A DNA stretch of 21,989 bases, from contig JAFROU010000057.1 of the NCBI GenBank assembly GCA_017429465.1, forward strand, positions 1-21,989. The letters run 5' to 3'. The notes beneath the pieces were generated by a model. The model saw nothing but the letters and a program-made list of their open reading frames with translations. It did not search any database and was not told the DNA's origin. This document shows, piece after piece, positions 1-6,656 of the stretch (its first letter is position 1; the number at the start of each line of letters is the position of its first letter). The translations under genes were made by a program, and so were the position numbers. The DNA comes from Candidatus Saccharimonadota bacterium. Its GTDB lineage: Bacteria > Patescibacteria > Saccharimonadia > Saccharimonadales > Nanosyncoccaceae.

Positions 1-13
1 GCGGCGGCTGGTA

Positions 14-3000
14 ATGAAAACGCGCCTTACGTTCAGATCAGAATACCGTGATACTATTATCCTTAGTGTAGGACTAGTTATTGCTGTAATCTTGGCATTG
101 CTAATCGTTAGGTATTTTAACTCGTTCGCTGGCGAAAAGAACGAAAAACTAGTTTCCGTTTCAATCAACCCAGCTTGGGAAGAATACATGAATCTTCCTG
201 AAGAAGAAAAAGCCAAATATGAAGTTATCCCGGAACGCATGGTTTATCAACTCGAACAGCCAATCGAACCAGCCAGTCAAACCTACGAGAACTACAGCTA
301 CTATACACTTTACAGCGATTATTCAGCTTATCCGCGTAACCAACGCAGCTTAGGAATATGCTGGGCTTTTGCTACAGTTGCTTCAACCGAAAGCGTCCTA
401 GCTAAGAAAGGAATCAGCGTCAATAATTCCATCAGATTGTCTGAATATCAACTAGACTATGCTTCAGCTCTACCAAATACTACCTACGTGCGCGAAGGCT
501 ACAACCCATATTATGAATCCGAACGCGAAATCAGTGCTGGCGCCTATCCAAGTACACCTTTTAGATTCCTTAACTTCGGTTTTTCACCAGTCACCATGGA
601 CAAATTTGGTATTTCTGCATCATTTATCGACAATTACGACACTAAAGGTTTTAAAGAGGTCTACGACAACGACAACGTCGACTATAGTGTTACCGAATAC
701 CACATTATTCCGACCATCACTGCTTCCGCTTCCGCTTCGATTCGCCAAAACTGGGTTAATCAAATAAAACAGCATGTCTATGATTACGGTGGCGTAACCG
801 TCTCTACCGAAGGACCAAACCAGTCGTATGCTGGATCGTGTTATTATAATGACACTGCTAATAGCAAACAGTTATTAAATGTTGATGGTAACTGCAATCC
901 ACCAAATAGTGGTGCGCACATGATGACTATTATCGGCTGGGACGATAATTACACCTACAATTACTGTCGCATGGCCAGTACTACTTCAAGCGATATTAAT
1001 AACTGTAGCGGCACCATCGTTAGCGGTCAGGGAGCCTTTATTTTGAAAAACTCTTGGGGTACTTCAACTCCATTCCCGTATCTTTCCTATAAATCAGTAG
1101 TCGACGCGCTTTACGGCGTAGTCGATGCTGGACAAAAAGATTGGGATAAAAGTTATGTCATTTCCGAGTCTAATACGCACAACGTTTCCGCCTATAGTTA
1201 TGAACAAGTCGACAGCAACAATAACGGCAAAGACGATTATATTGTTTATTTGAAAGACCCAGACACAACTGAAACTCTAAAGAGAGTCTCAATTATGATT
1301 GATCAGCAAAACATTAACGCCGACAATACCGTCACGGTTTATGTTAGTAATGATGGAGAAAACTACACGCAAATTGGTAGCCGCACCATTACACTCGGCG
1401 GTTATTATTCTTTCGTACCAGCTCAAACCTTTACACTTAATAATGACTATTTCTATATTAAAACCACTTCCACTCGTGGCTACGTTGACAGAATTTACGC
1501 CTTTACTACTGACGAAACCGAAGGAAACTATCCGACTGCCAGCATTGTTCTAGAATCTGACCGCCAAAACGTTTTTAACACCAATGCCTTATTAAAAACA
1601 GCTATTTTTACTAGAAACATACCAACTGGTGATACTTTGACCTTTAAGCTTTTTGATTCGGATGACAACGAGGTCCCTTCCAGACTAATCGCTGATGGTA
1701 ATATTGTTTTAAATGGTTTTGTTGATAGCAAGTTCTCCTTTAATGAGCCGCTCGCACTTGGCAATTACACTATTAAAGCCTTCTATCAGAATGAGCCAAT
1801 TGGCAGCGTAGATTATGAAGTATATGAACCAGAGAGTCTCTGGGATCGTGGTAGTGGTACCGTAGCAGACCCGTGGATTATTGCCAGCACAGAGGATTTC
1901 ATGAAAATCTATGGCGAGGACTACCTTTATTCAAATTACCGCCTGATCAAAAATATTGATCTTTCTAGTATTGCCAATATTCCAGAAGTTACATTTTATG
2001 GTTCACTCGATGGTGGCGGCTACACTATTTACGGATTGCAAATTGACGAAAGTTGGAACGGCCTCTTTAATAAAGCAAAAGGAGCCACTTTTAAGAACAT
2101 CGTCATTGATGGCTTTGAGGCTAGACTAACTAGAGAAAAAGACACTGGATTAATTGTTAACGAAGCCGAAAACACTACTTTTGATAATATTATTGTTCAA
2201 AATTCTACTATCGTAAGCAATGGCTCATCTTCAAATTACGTTGGTGGCATCGTGGGCTACGCCCATCAGTCTACCTTCCATTACGTTAGCAATCGTAGCG
2301 CGATAAATATCTCTGATAGCATTTCTGCGGTTGGTGGCTTAATCGGCTATTGCTCGAGTTGTACCATCTCCGAATCGTATAATATTGCTGATATTAATTC
2401 CACTGGTGGTTACGTTGGCGGTTTAATTGGCAACAGCTACGAATCAACTATTACAAATGTCTATAACCAAGGCAACGTGAACACTGGCGCTTTCTTTGTT
2501 GGTGGCATTATTGGCTATGCTAGTGGCGGTTCTATCACTAATACTTACAGTATTTCTTCTCCAAGCAGCGCTATCTACTTTGGCAACATCGTGGGATATT
2601 CTAGAGACCTGGTTATGACTAACGCCTATATGCAATCAAATGGCGAATACGAATCTGGCTACGGCTCCGGTGGGTCCCTAAATAACGTGGTTTCAAAAAC
2701 TGACGATGAACTTCGCCTCGGCGCCACTTACGCTGGCTTTGATTTCTCAAACATCTGGGCGATTAGCGGAGGCTATCCGTACTTCACAAGATTTAATTAT
2801 ATAGTCGCAACGGCAATCGAAGCGCCAGCTGGCGTAGTCTATTTAAACTATAATAATAGCTACATGATTAACGCGCGCGTAGCGCCAATGAACGCCACTT
2901 CAAAACGTTTGGCATATTCAAGCTCTAGCGACGCTATCACAATTGATTTTTATGGCAATGTAAAGGCTGGTAACAGCGAAGGTAGTGCCATTGTCACCGT

Positions 3001-3493
3001 ATCTACTACTGACGGCACCAACATCACTAAAGAAATAACTATTGTGGTCTTTGACCGCGATAAGATCATTGATAGCGAAAATTTCCCAGTCATCAGCGAC
3101 GACCAAACCAGCACTAATTACATCAAGACTACCAGCACAATGACCAACAAAGCCTTTGCCGAAGCCGCAATTTCCAACGAATTTTTCCGCGGCGGCTATT
3201 CTGAATCTGTCGAAGACGATGACAATGTTTCTACAGGGCGCATTTTCACCGTCTATGATCTCAACAATCGTTTAGTTAAAACCTTTACCGTTGTCGTCGC
3301 GGGTGACGTGATGGGAAACGGAAAAGTTGCAGTTAGTGACGTAGCAAGGCTCTATCAGGCCGTTAAAGGAAAGATTACGTTAAGCAGTGCCCAAACCATT
3401 GCTGGCGATGTTTTTAAAGACGACCTAATTAAAGTCAGCGACGTGGCAAAACTATATCAATATGTAAAAGGGAAAATTAATAATTTGGAGTAA
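14..3493 (+). CDS. Membrane-anchored C1 (papain-family) protease with GLUG repeats, Ig-like module and C-terminal dockerin-like domain
   Basis: A 1159-residue surface protein. Residues 1-13 are basic, and a hydrophobic segment at about 14-34 without a clear cleavage site suggests an uncleaved signal anchor. A papain-like domain follows at about 95-370. Its oxyanion Gln110, nucleophile Cys116 (GICWAF), His302 and Asn346 (KNSWG) have the family order and the exact Q-to-C spacing. The His-to-Asn interval is longer than usual and holds Cys318 and Cys331. A beta-rich, lectin-like stretch lies at about 385-500, with an Asp/Asn-rich possible Ca loop at 400-408. GLUG-type repeats (VGGIVGY and variants) span about 740-875, then a Big_2-like Ig module at 930-1012. 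The tail at 1097-1159 has two F-hand repeats starting at D1098 and D1132, typical of dockerins. The downstream gene encodes a cohesin-like protein, so the protease is probably docked at the cell surface. Substrate unknown. The frame stays open to the window edge, so an upstream start is possible, but Met1 gives a sensible anchor. Domain calls are by eye; the protease call is very secure. Confidence 0.88.
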   Translation: MKTRLTFRSEYRDTIILSVGLVIAVILALLIVRYFNSFAGEKNEKLVSVSINPAWEEYMNLPEEEKAKYEVIPERMVYQLEQPIEPASQTYENYSYYTLYSDYSAYPRNQRSLGICWAFATVASTESVLAKKGISVNNSIRLSEYQLDYASALPNTTYVREGYNPYYESEREISAGAYPSTPFRFLNFGFSPVTMDKFGISASFIDNYDTKGFKEVYDNDNVDYSVTEYHIIPTITASASASIRQNWVNQIKQHVYDYGGVTVSTEGPNQSYAGSCYYNDTANSKQLLNVDGNCNPPNSGAHMMTIIGWDDNYTYNYCRMASTTSSDINNCSGTIVSGQGAFILKNSWGTSTPFPYLSYKSVVDALYGVVDAGQKDWDKSYVISESNTHNVSAYSYEQVDSNNNGKDDYIVYLKDPDTTETLKRVSIMIDQQNINADNTVTVYVSNDGENYTQIGSRTITLGGYYSFVPAQTFTLNNDYFYIKTTSTRGYVDRIYAFTTDETEGNYPTASIVLESDRQNVFNTNALLKTAIFTRNIPTGDTLTFKLFDSDDNEVPSRLIADGNIVLNGFVDSKFSFNEPLALGNYTIKAFYQNEPIGSVDYEVYEPESLWDRGSGTVADPWIIASTEDFMKIYGEDYLYSNYRLIKNIDLSSIANIPEVTFYGSLDGGGYTIYGLQIDESWNGLFNKAKGATFKNIVIDGFEARLTREKDTGLIVNEAENTTFDNIIVQNSTIVSNGSSSNYVGGIVGYAHQSTFHYVSNRSAINISDSISAVGGLIGYCSSCTISESYNIADINSTGGYVGGLIGNSYESTITNVYNQGNVNTGAFFVGGIIGYASGGSITNTYSISSPSSAIYFGNIVGYSRDLVMTNAYMQSNGEYESGYGSGGSLNNVVSKTDDELRLGATYAGFDFSNIWAISGGYPYFTRFNYIVATAIEAPAGVVYLNYNNSYMINARVAPMNATSKRLAYSSSSDAITIDFYGNVKAGNSEGSAIVTVSTTDGTNITKEITIVVFDRDKIIDSENFPVISDDQTSTNYIKTTSTMTNKAFAEAAISNEFFRGGYSESVEDDDNVSTGRIFTVYDLNNRLVKTFTVVVAGDVMGNGKVAVSDVARLYQAVKGKITLSSAQTIAGDVFKDDLIKVSDVAKLYQYVKGKINNLE
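3487..3490 (+). promoter_or_regulatory. Shine-Dalgarno GGAG of the cohesin-like gene
   Basis: GGAG sits 6 nt before the ATG at 3497 and overlaps the last codons of the protease gene, whose stop is at 3491-3493. It fixes the start of the downstream gene and suggests that both proteins are translated from one mRNA. Confidence 0.7.
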
Positions 3494-3496
3494 ACA

Positions 3497-4975
3497 ATGA
3501 AAAAATTTCTCAAAATACTATTAATCGCGATGTTGATTCTACCAGTGAATCCGGCTTTTGCAGCCACTGGCAACGTCTCCATCGCCTGTCCAACCAGTAC
3601 CAACCCAACCACTTCCATTACCTGTACTATAAGTGGCAATGGTAGTATTGGCGTTTCATCAGTTGAAAGCACCCTATTAATTAGCTCCAACCTTACTTTT
3701 GTTAGTTTTGCTAATGGCAGCGGCTGGACTGGCGTAGTTGAAGGTGAACAAATCCTACTCTACACCGACACAGATAAAACAGGCAATTTCGTTATTGGCG
3801 TAGTGACGCTAAAGACTAACGCTGATACTGGCACCGCATCAGTTAAAGTAGTCAATACAGTTTATTCTAACAGCACTGCATCTGAGGAATTCAGTGCTGG
3901 CAACGCCGAAGCCACCATCTCCGTCCAAAAACCAACTCCAATCGTTACTCCAGACGACCCAATTACTCCACCTACTCCAAGTAACCCGCCTACTCCAAGC
4001 AATCCAGATCAAAACAAATCAAAAGAAGACGAGAAAAAACCTGAAGAAAAAGAAGACGATGAAAAAGATTCCGCCAACGAAGTTTATCTCAAGTCATTAA
4101 AAATAACTGGTTATGATGACTTTAAGTTCTCTAAGAAAAAATTCTCCTACGACCTAGATATTAGCGATGATTGTTCGCTAGATATTGCTGCTTCGCCAGA
4201 AGATCCAGAAGCCAAAGTCCAAATCTCTGGCAACAATAACTTAAAGACCGGCAGTATCATTAAGATTTCTGCCACCAAAGGCGATTTAACTACCGTTTAC
4301 CAGCTCAAGATTACTAAAAATAAGGAGGGCTGCAACTGTCCAAATGCGGCCACAGTTAATGATAAGTCAACCGGAGTGCCTTGGTGGTTATTCCTCATTT
4401 ATGCTGTCATTCTTCTAATAATCGCCGCCGTTATTGTCTTACTTGCTACTAAAAAGCGCAAAGATAAAACCGATGAACCTAAGGAAGAAAAATCTGAAAA
4501 AACCGAAAAACCAGCTAAAAAATCTAAGATTAGGCCAAACTTTTCGAAGAAAAAAGCTGAGGATGAAGTAGAGAAGAGTGACCGTGATGCTATTATTGCC
4601 GCCTTTGCCACCGGTTCAAGCACGAATGACGTCGAAGAACAGCCAATAGAATTAGCTTCTGCCACTACTCCAGAACCAATGCCGGCTCCAGAACCATTAC
4701 CAGCCCCAGAAACGTCGCCAGAACCAGCGCCTACACCAGCTATTGATGCCATGCCAATAGTTAACACCCCGCCAGTTGCACCAGCCCCAGAGCCACAAGT
4801 GACCAATGCAATGCCACTAATGAATGGCATGGCTCAGCCAACCGCACCAGTCGCTCCAGCCGCAACAGAAATAGTTACGCCGCCAACAGAAGTTACTCCA
4901 TCTACTAATACTCAAGGTCCAGGCGTGCTTAATAACCCGAGTAGTAGCGATCCGCTAGTTTCTGCCAACCACTAA
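3497..4975 (+). CDS. Cohesin-like, cadherin-like type I membrane protein with a long Pro-rich cytoplasmic tail
   Basis: A 492-residue protein and a plausible surface receptor for the dockerin-bearing protease encoded 3 nt upstream. Residues 1-22 form a signal peptide ending in AFA. Residues 26-145 are a Ser/Thr/Val-rich beta domain with the cohesin look: strands such as ESTLLISSNLTFVSF and GVVTLKTNADTGTASVKV, ending in ATISVQ. Cys31 and Cys43 could form a disulfide. A Pro-rich then Lys/Glu/Asp-rich linker spans 146-195. A cadherin-like beta-sandwich (PF12733 type) lies at 196-277. Residues 296-318 form the only internal membrane segment, followed by a basic stop-transfer, so the C-terminal 174 residues are cytoplasmic. 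That tail is Lys/Glu-rich to about 362, then Pro/Ala/Glu-rich. Seen: signal peptide, linker, membrane segment and tail. Inferred: the cohesin fold and its pairing. An unrelated beta-sandwich adhesin remains possible. Confidence 0.72.
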   Translation: MKKFLKILLIAMLILPVNPAFAATGNVSIACPTSTNPTTSITCTISGNGSIGVSSVESTLLISSNLTFVSFANGSGWTGVVEGEQILLYTDTDKTGNFVIGVVTLKTNADTGTASVKVVNTVYSNSTASEEFSAGNAEATISVQKPTPIVTPDDPITPPTPSNPPTPSNPDQNKSKEDEKKPEEKEDDEKDSANEVYLKSLKITGYDDFKFSKKKFSYDLDISDDCSLDIAASPEDPEAKVQISGNNNLKTGSIIKISATKGDLTTVYQLKITKNKEGCNCPNAATVNDKSTGVPWWLFLIYAVILLIIAAVIVLLATKKRKDKTDEPKEEKSEKTEKPAKKSKIRPNFSKKKAEDEVEKSDRDAIIAAFATGSSTNDVEEQPIELASATTPEPMPAPEPLPAPETSPEPAPTPAIDAMPIVNTPPVAPAPEPQVTNAMPLMNGMAQPTAPVAPAATEIVTPPTEVTPSTNTQGPGVLNNPSSSDPLVSANH

Positions 4976-4990
4976 GCGATGTGGTATAAT
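4962..4990 (+). promoter_or_regulatory. Promoter of serS-hpf, nearly leaderless
   Basis: Extended -10 TGG-TATAAT at 4982-4990, with a weak -35 CTGCCA at 4962-4967 and a 17-nt spacer. Only 9 nt separate the -10 from the serS ATG at 5000, so transcription should begin at or within about 3 nt of the start codon. No Shine-Dalgarno motif precedes serS. Confidence 0.7.
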
Positions 4991-4999
4991 TAGAGTACT

Positions 5000-6244
5000 A
5001 TGTTAGATATCAGTTATATTCGCAATCACCAGAGCGAAGTAGAGCGCTCGACCCGTGAAAAGGGCTACAAAATCGACCTTAAAGAAGTACTGAAACTCGA
5101 TGACGAACGCAAATCACTGCTCCAAAAAGTCGAGAAAATGCGTCAAACGCGTAACGAAATCGCCGCCAAAATGAAAGGCGGTAAACCTTCCGACGACCTT
5201 ATTAAACAGGGAAAAGATATCAAAAATGAGCTAGCCAAAGACGAAGAAAAGCTCGCTGAAGTTGAACAAAATTTTTATACAAAACTCCGCGCAGTACCAA
5301 ATGTCATCTTTGACGACGTACCACTAGGTGGAGAAGAGTGTAGCGTTGAGGTCAAAAGTTGGGGCGGGCAGAAAAAAGAAGGTGTTGACCATCTTGATTA
5401 TGCCGTTTCCCGTGATTGGGTAGATTTTGAACGCGGCGCCAAAGTAGCCGGCGCTAAATTCTACTATCTTAAGGGTGAACTAGCTTTGCTTGAAAACGCA
5501 CTCATTCAATTTGGTCTGAAAAAAGTGCTCGAACACGGTTTTACCTACATGACTGTGCCGGATATGGTTTCATCAAAAGTACTCGAAGGTGCTGGCTTTA
5601 GCCCACGTACCAGCGACCAAAGCGATGAATATTATATCGAAGGGGAAGATCTTGCCCTCATCGCTACCGCCGAAATGCCAATTACAGGCTACCACATGGA
5701 TGAAATCATTGATGAAAAAGATTTACCACTGTTCTATGCTGGCTTTTCACCATGTTTCCGCAAGGAAGCCGGTACCTATGGCAAGCACACCCGTGGTCTC
5801 TTCCGCGTACACCAGTTTAATAAACTTGAAATGTATGCCTTCTGTGTACCAGAGCAATCCAAAGATATTCACGAAAAAATCCTCGGAATTGAAGAAGAAA
5901 TCTGGCAAGAACTTGGCATTCCATACCACGTGATTAACATCGCCGCTGGCGATTTAGGCAGTCCGGCCGCAAAAAAATATGACGTTGAATACTGGTCTCC
6001 AGTTGACCAAAAATATCGCGAACTTACTTCCTGTTCCAACTGTACTGATTTTCAGGCTCGCAATCTTAATATCCGCGTTCGCCGCAAAGATGGCACAGTT
6101 GAAGTATTGCATACGCTCAACGGCACCGCTATTTCACTGGCTCGTACTATGGTTGCCGTAATTGAAAATTATGCTACGAAGGATGGCAAGCTTAAGGTTC
6201 CTGAAGCCTTAAAGCCTTATTTAAATAACAAGGAGGAAATCTAA
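5000..6244 (+). CDS. serS: Serine--tRNA ligase
   Basis: Class II aminoacyl-tRNA synthetase that charges tRNA-Ser with serine in the cytoplasm. The 414 residues match the bacterial family length. Residues 1-105 form the tRNA-binding antiparallel coiled-coil arm, starting MLDISYIRNH. The catalytic core carries motif 2 at about 253-277 (FRKEAGTYGKHTRGLFRVHQF) and motif 3 at about 374-390 (NGTAISLARTMVAVIEN, with the ATP-binding Arg382). The start at 5000 is set by the promoter box just upstream. The stop overlaps the start of hpf by one base (TAATG), and the hpf ribosome site lies inside the last codons. No T-box or other leader element can exist, because there is essentially no 5' leader. Identification is secure. 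Confidence 0.97.
   Translation: MLDISYIRNHQSEVERSTREKGYKIDLKEVLKLDDERKSLLQKVEKMRQTRNEIAAKMKGGKPSDDLIKQGKDIKNELAKDEEKLAEVEQNFYTKLRAVPNVIFDDVPLGGEECSVEVKSWGGQKKEGVDHLDYAVSRDWVDFERGAKVAGAKFYYLKGELALLENALIQFGLKKVLEHGFTYMTVPDMVSSKVLEGAGFSPRTSDQSDEYYIEGEDLALIATAEMPITGYHMDEIIDEKDLPLFYAGFSPCFRKEAGTYGKHTRGLFRVHQFNKLEMYAFCVPEQSKDIHEKILGIEEEIWQELGIPYHVINIAAGDLGSPAAKKYDVEYWSPVDQKYRELTSCSNCTDFQARNLNIRVRRKDGTVEVLHTLNGTAISLARTMVAVIENYATKDGKLKVPEALKPYLNNKEEI
6230..6236 (+). promoter_or_regulatory. Shine-Dalgarno AAGGAGG of hpf
   Basis: A full AAGGAGG inside the 3' end of serS, 7 nt before the hpf ATG at 6244. It is the strongest ribosome binding site in the window and contrasts with the leaderless first genes. 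Confidence 0.85.
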
Positions 6245-6606
6245 TGATTGATAAAATCGATCTTAGTGGTAGCAACTATAAAATCGACGATAATTTCCGC
6301 AAATACGCTATTAAGCGCATCGGCAAGCTCGATCGCTACCTTCCGCGTGGCAACAAAAAAGATGTAGTTGCTAAAATTGTCGTAACCGAAGTGGACCGTG
6401 AGCATAATAATAAGTATGAAATCTCTGCTGCTATGGAAATTCCAGGTGGCAAAGTTATTGCTGCTAAAGATCAATGCTCCAATGTCTTTGCTGGCATCGA
6501 TTTAATTGAAGCTAAACTCACCGGACAAATTCGCCGTTATAAGTTAGAAGTCACTCCACACTTAAGTAAAAAAGGTCTCAAAAATCCCTTTATTAAGAGG
6601 GGATAA
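6244..6606 (+). CDS. hpf: Short-form ribosome hibernation promoting factor (HPF/RaiA, S30AE family)
   Basis: A 120-residue protein of the S30AE family, which binds the 30S decoding centre and stores or stabilises inactive ribosomes during starvation. The pattern fits: an N-terminal IDLSGSNYKIDDNFRKYAIKRIGKLDRYLPR strand-helix, then a VTEVDREHNNKYEISAAMEIPGG beta hairpin, then a basic second helix (IEAKLTGQIRRYK). It lacks the C-terminal dimerisation domain of long HPF, so it should resemble the E. coli-type short factors. The C-terminal end is basic (LSKKGLKNPFIKRG). It is coupled to serS by a one-base overlap and a strong internal Shine-Dalgarno. The choice between HPF and RaiA (YfiA) cannot be settled by eye. 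Confidence 0.9.
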   Translation: MIDKIDLSGSNYKIDDNFRKYAIKRIGKLDRYLPRGNKKDVVAKIVVTEVDREHNNKYEISAAMEIPGGKVIAAKDQCSNVFAGIDLIEAKLTGQIRRYKLEVTPHLSKKGLKNPFIKRG

Positions 6607-6645
6607 TATGATAAAATATTAGGAGTAATTAATTCCGTTCGGAGG
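6607..6645 (+). promoter_or_regulatory. secA promoter region and leader with GGAGG
   Basis: Overlapping -10 candidates TATGAT (6607-6612) and TAAAAT (6612-6617) lie directly after the hpf stop. Unlike the other promoters, the start codon follows about 40 nt later and is preceded by GGAGG at 6641-6645, 11 nt before the ATG at 6657. TCC just upstream (6634-6636) could pair with GGA of the ribosome site. secA is thus the one transcription unit here with a real leader. Confidence 0.5.
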
Positions 6646-6656
6646 TTTAGTTAGTT

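Noticed and set aside
2242..2640. Tandem DNA repeats or a CRISPR-like array
   Set aside because: The periodicity comes from GLUG protein repeats; the DNA copies diverge and there are no constant direct repeats.
4399..4830. 143-residue minus-strand frame opposite the cohesin-like gene
   Set aside because: It is the antisense shadow of the Pro/Ala-rich tail (Gly/Ala/Ser-rich), with no start signal.
14..4975. Cellulosome scaffold and cellulase
   Set aside because: There is a protease instead of a glycoside hydrolase, a single cohesin-like domain and no carbohydrate-binding module recognised.
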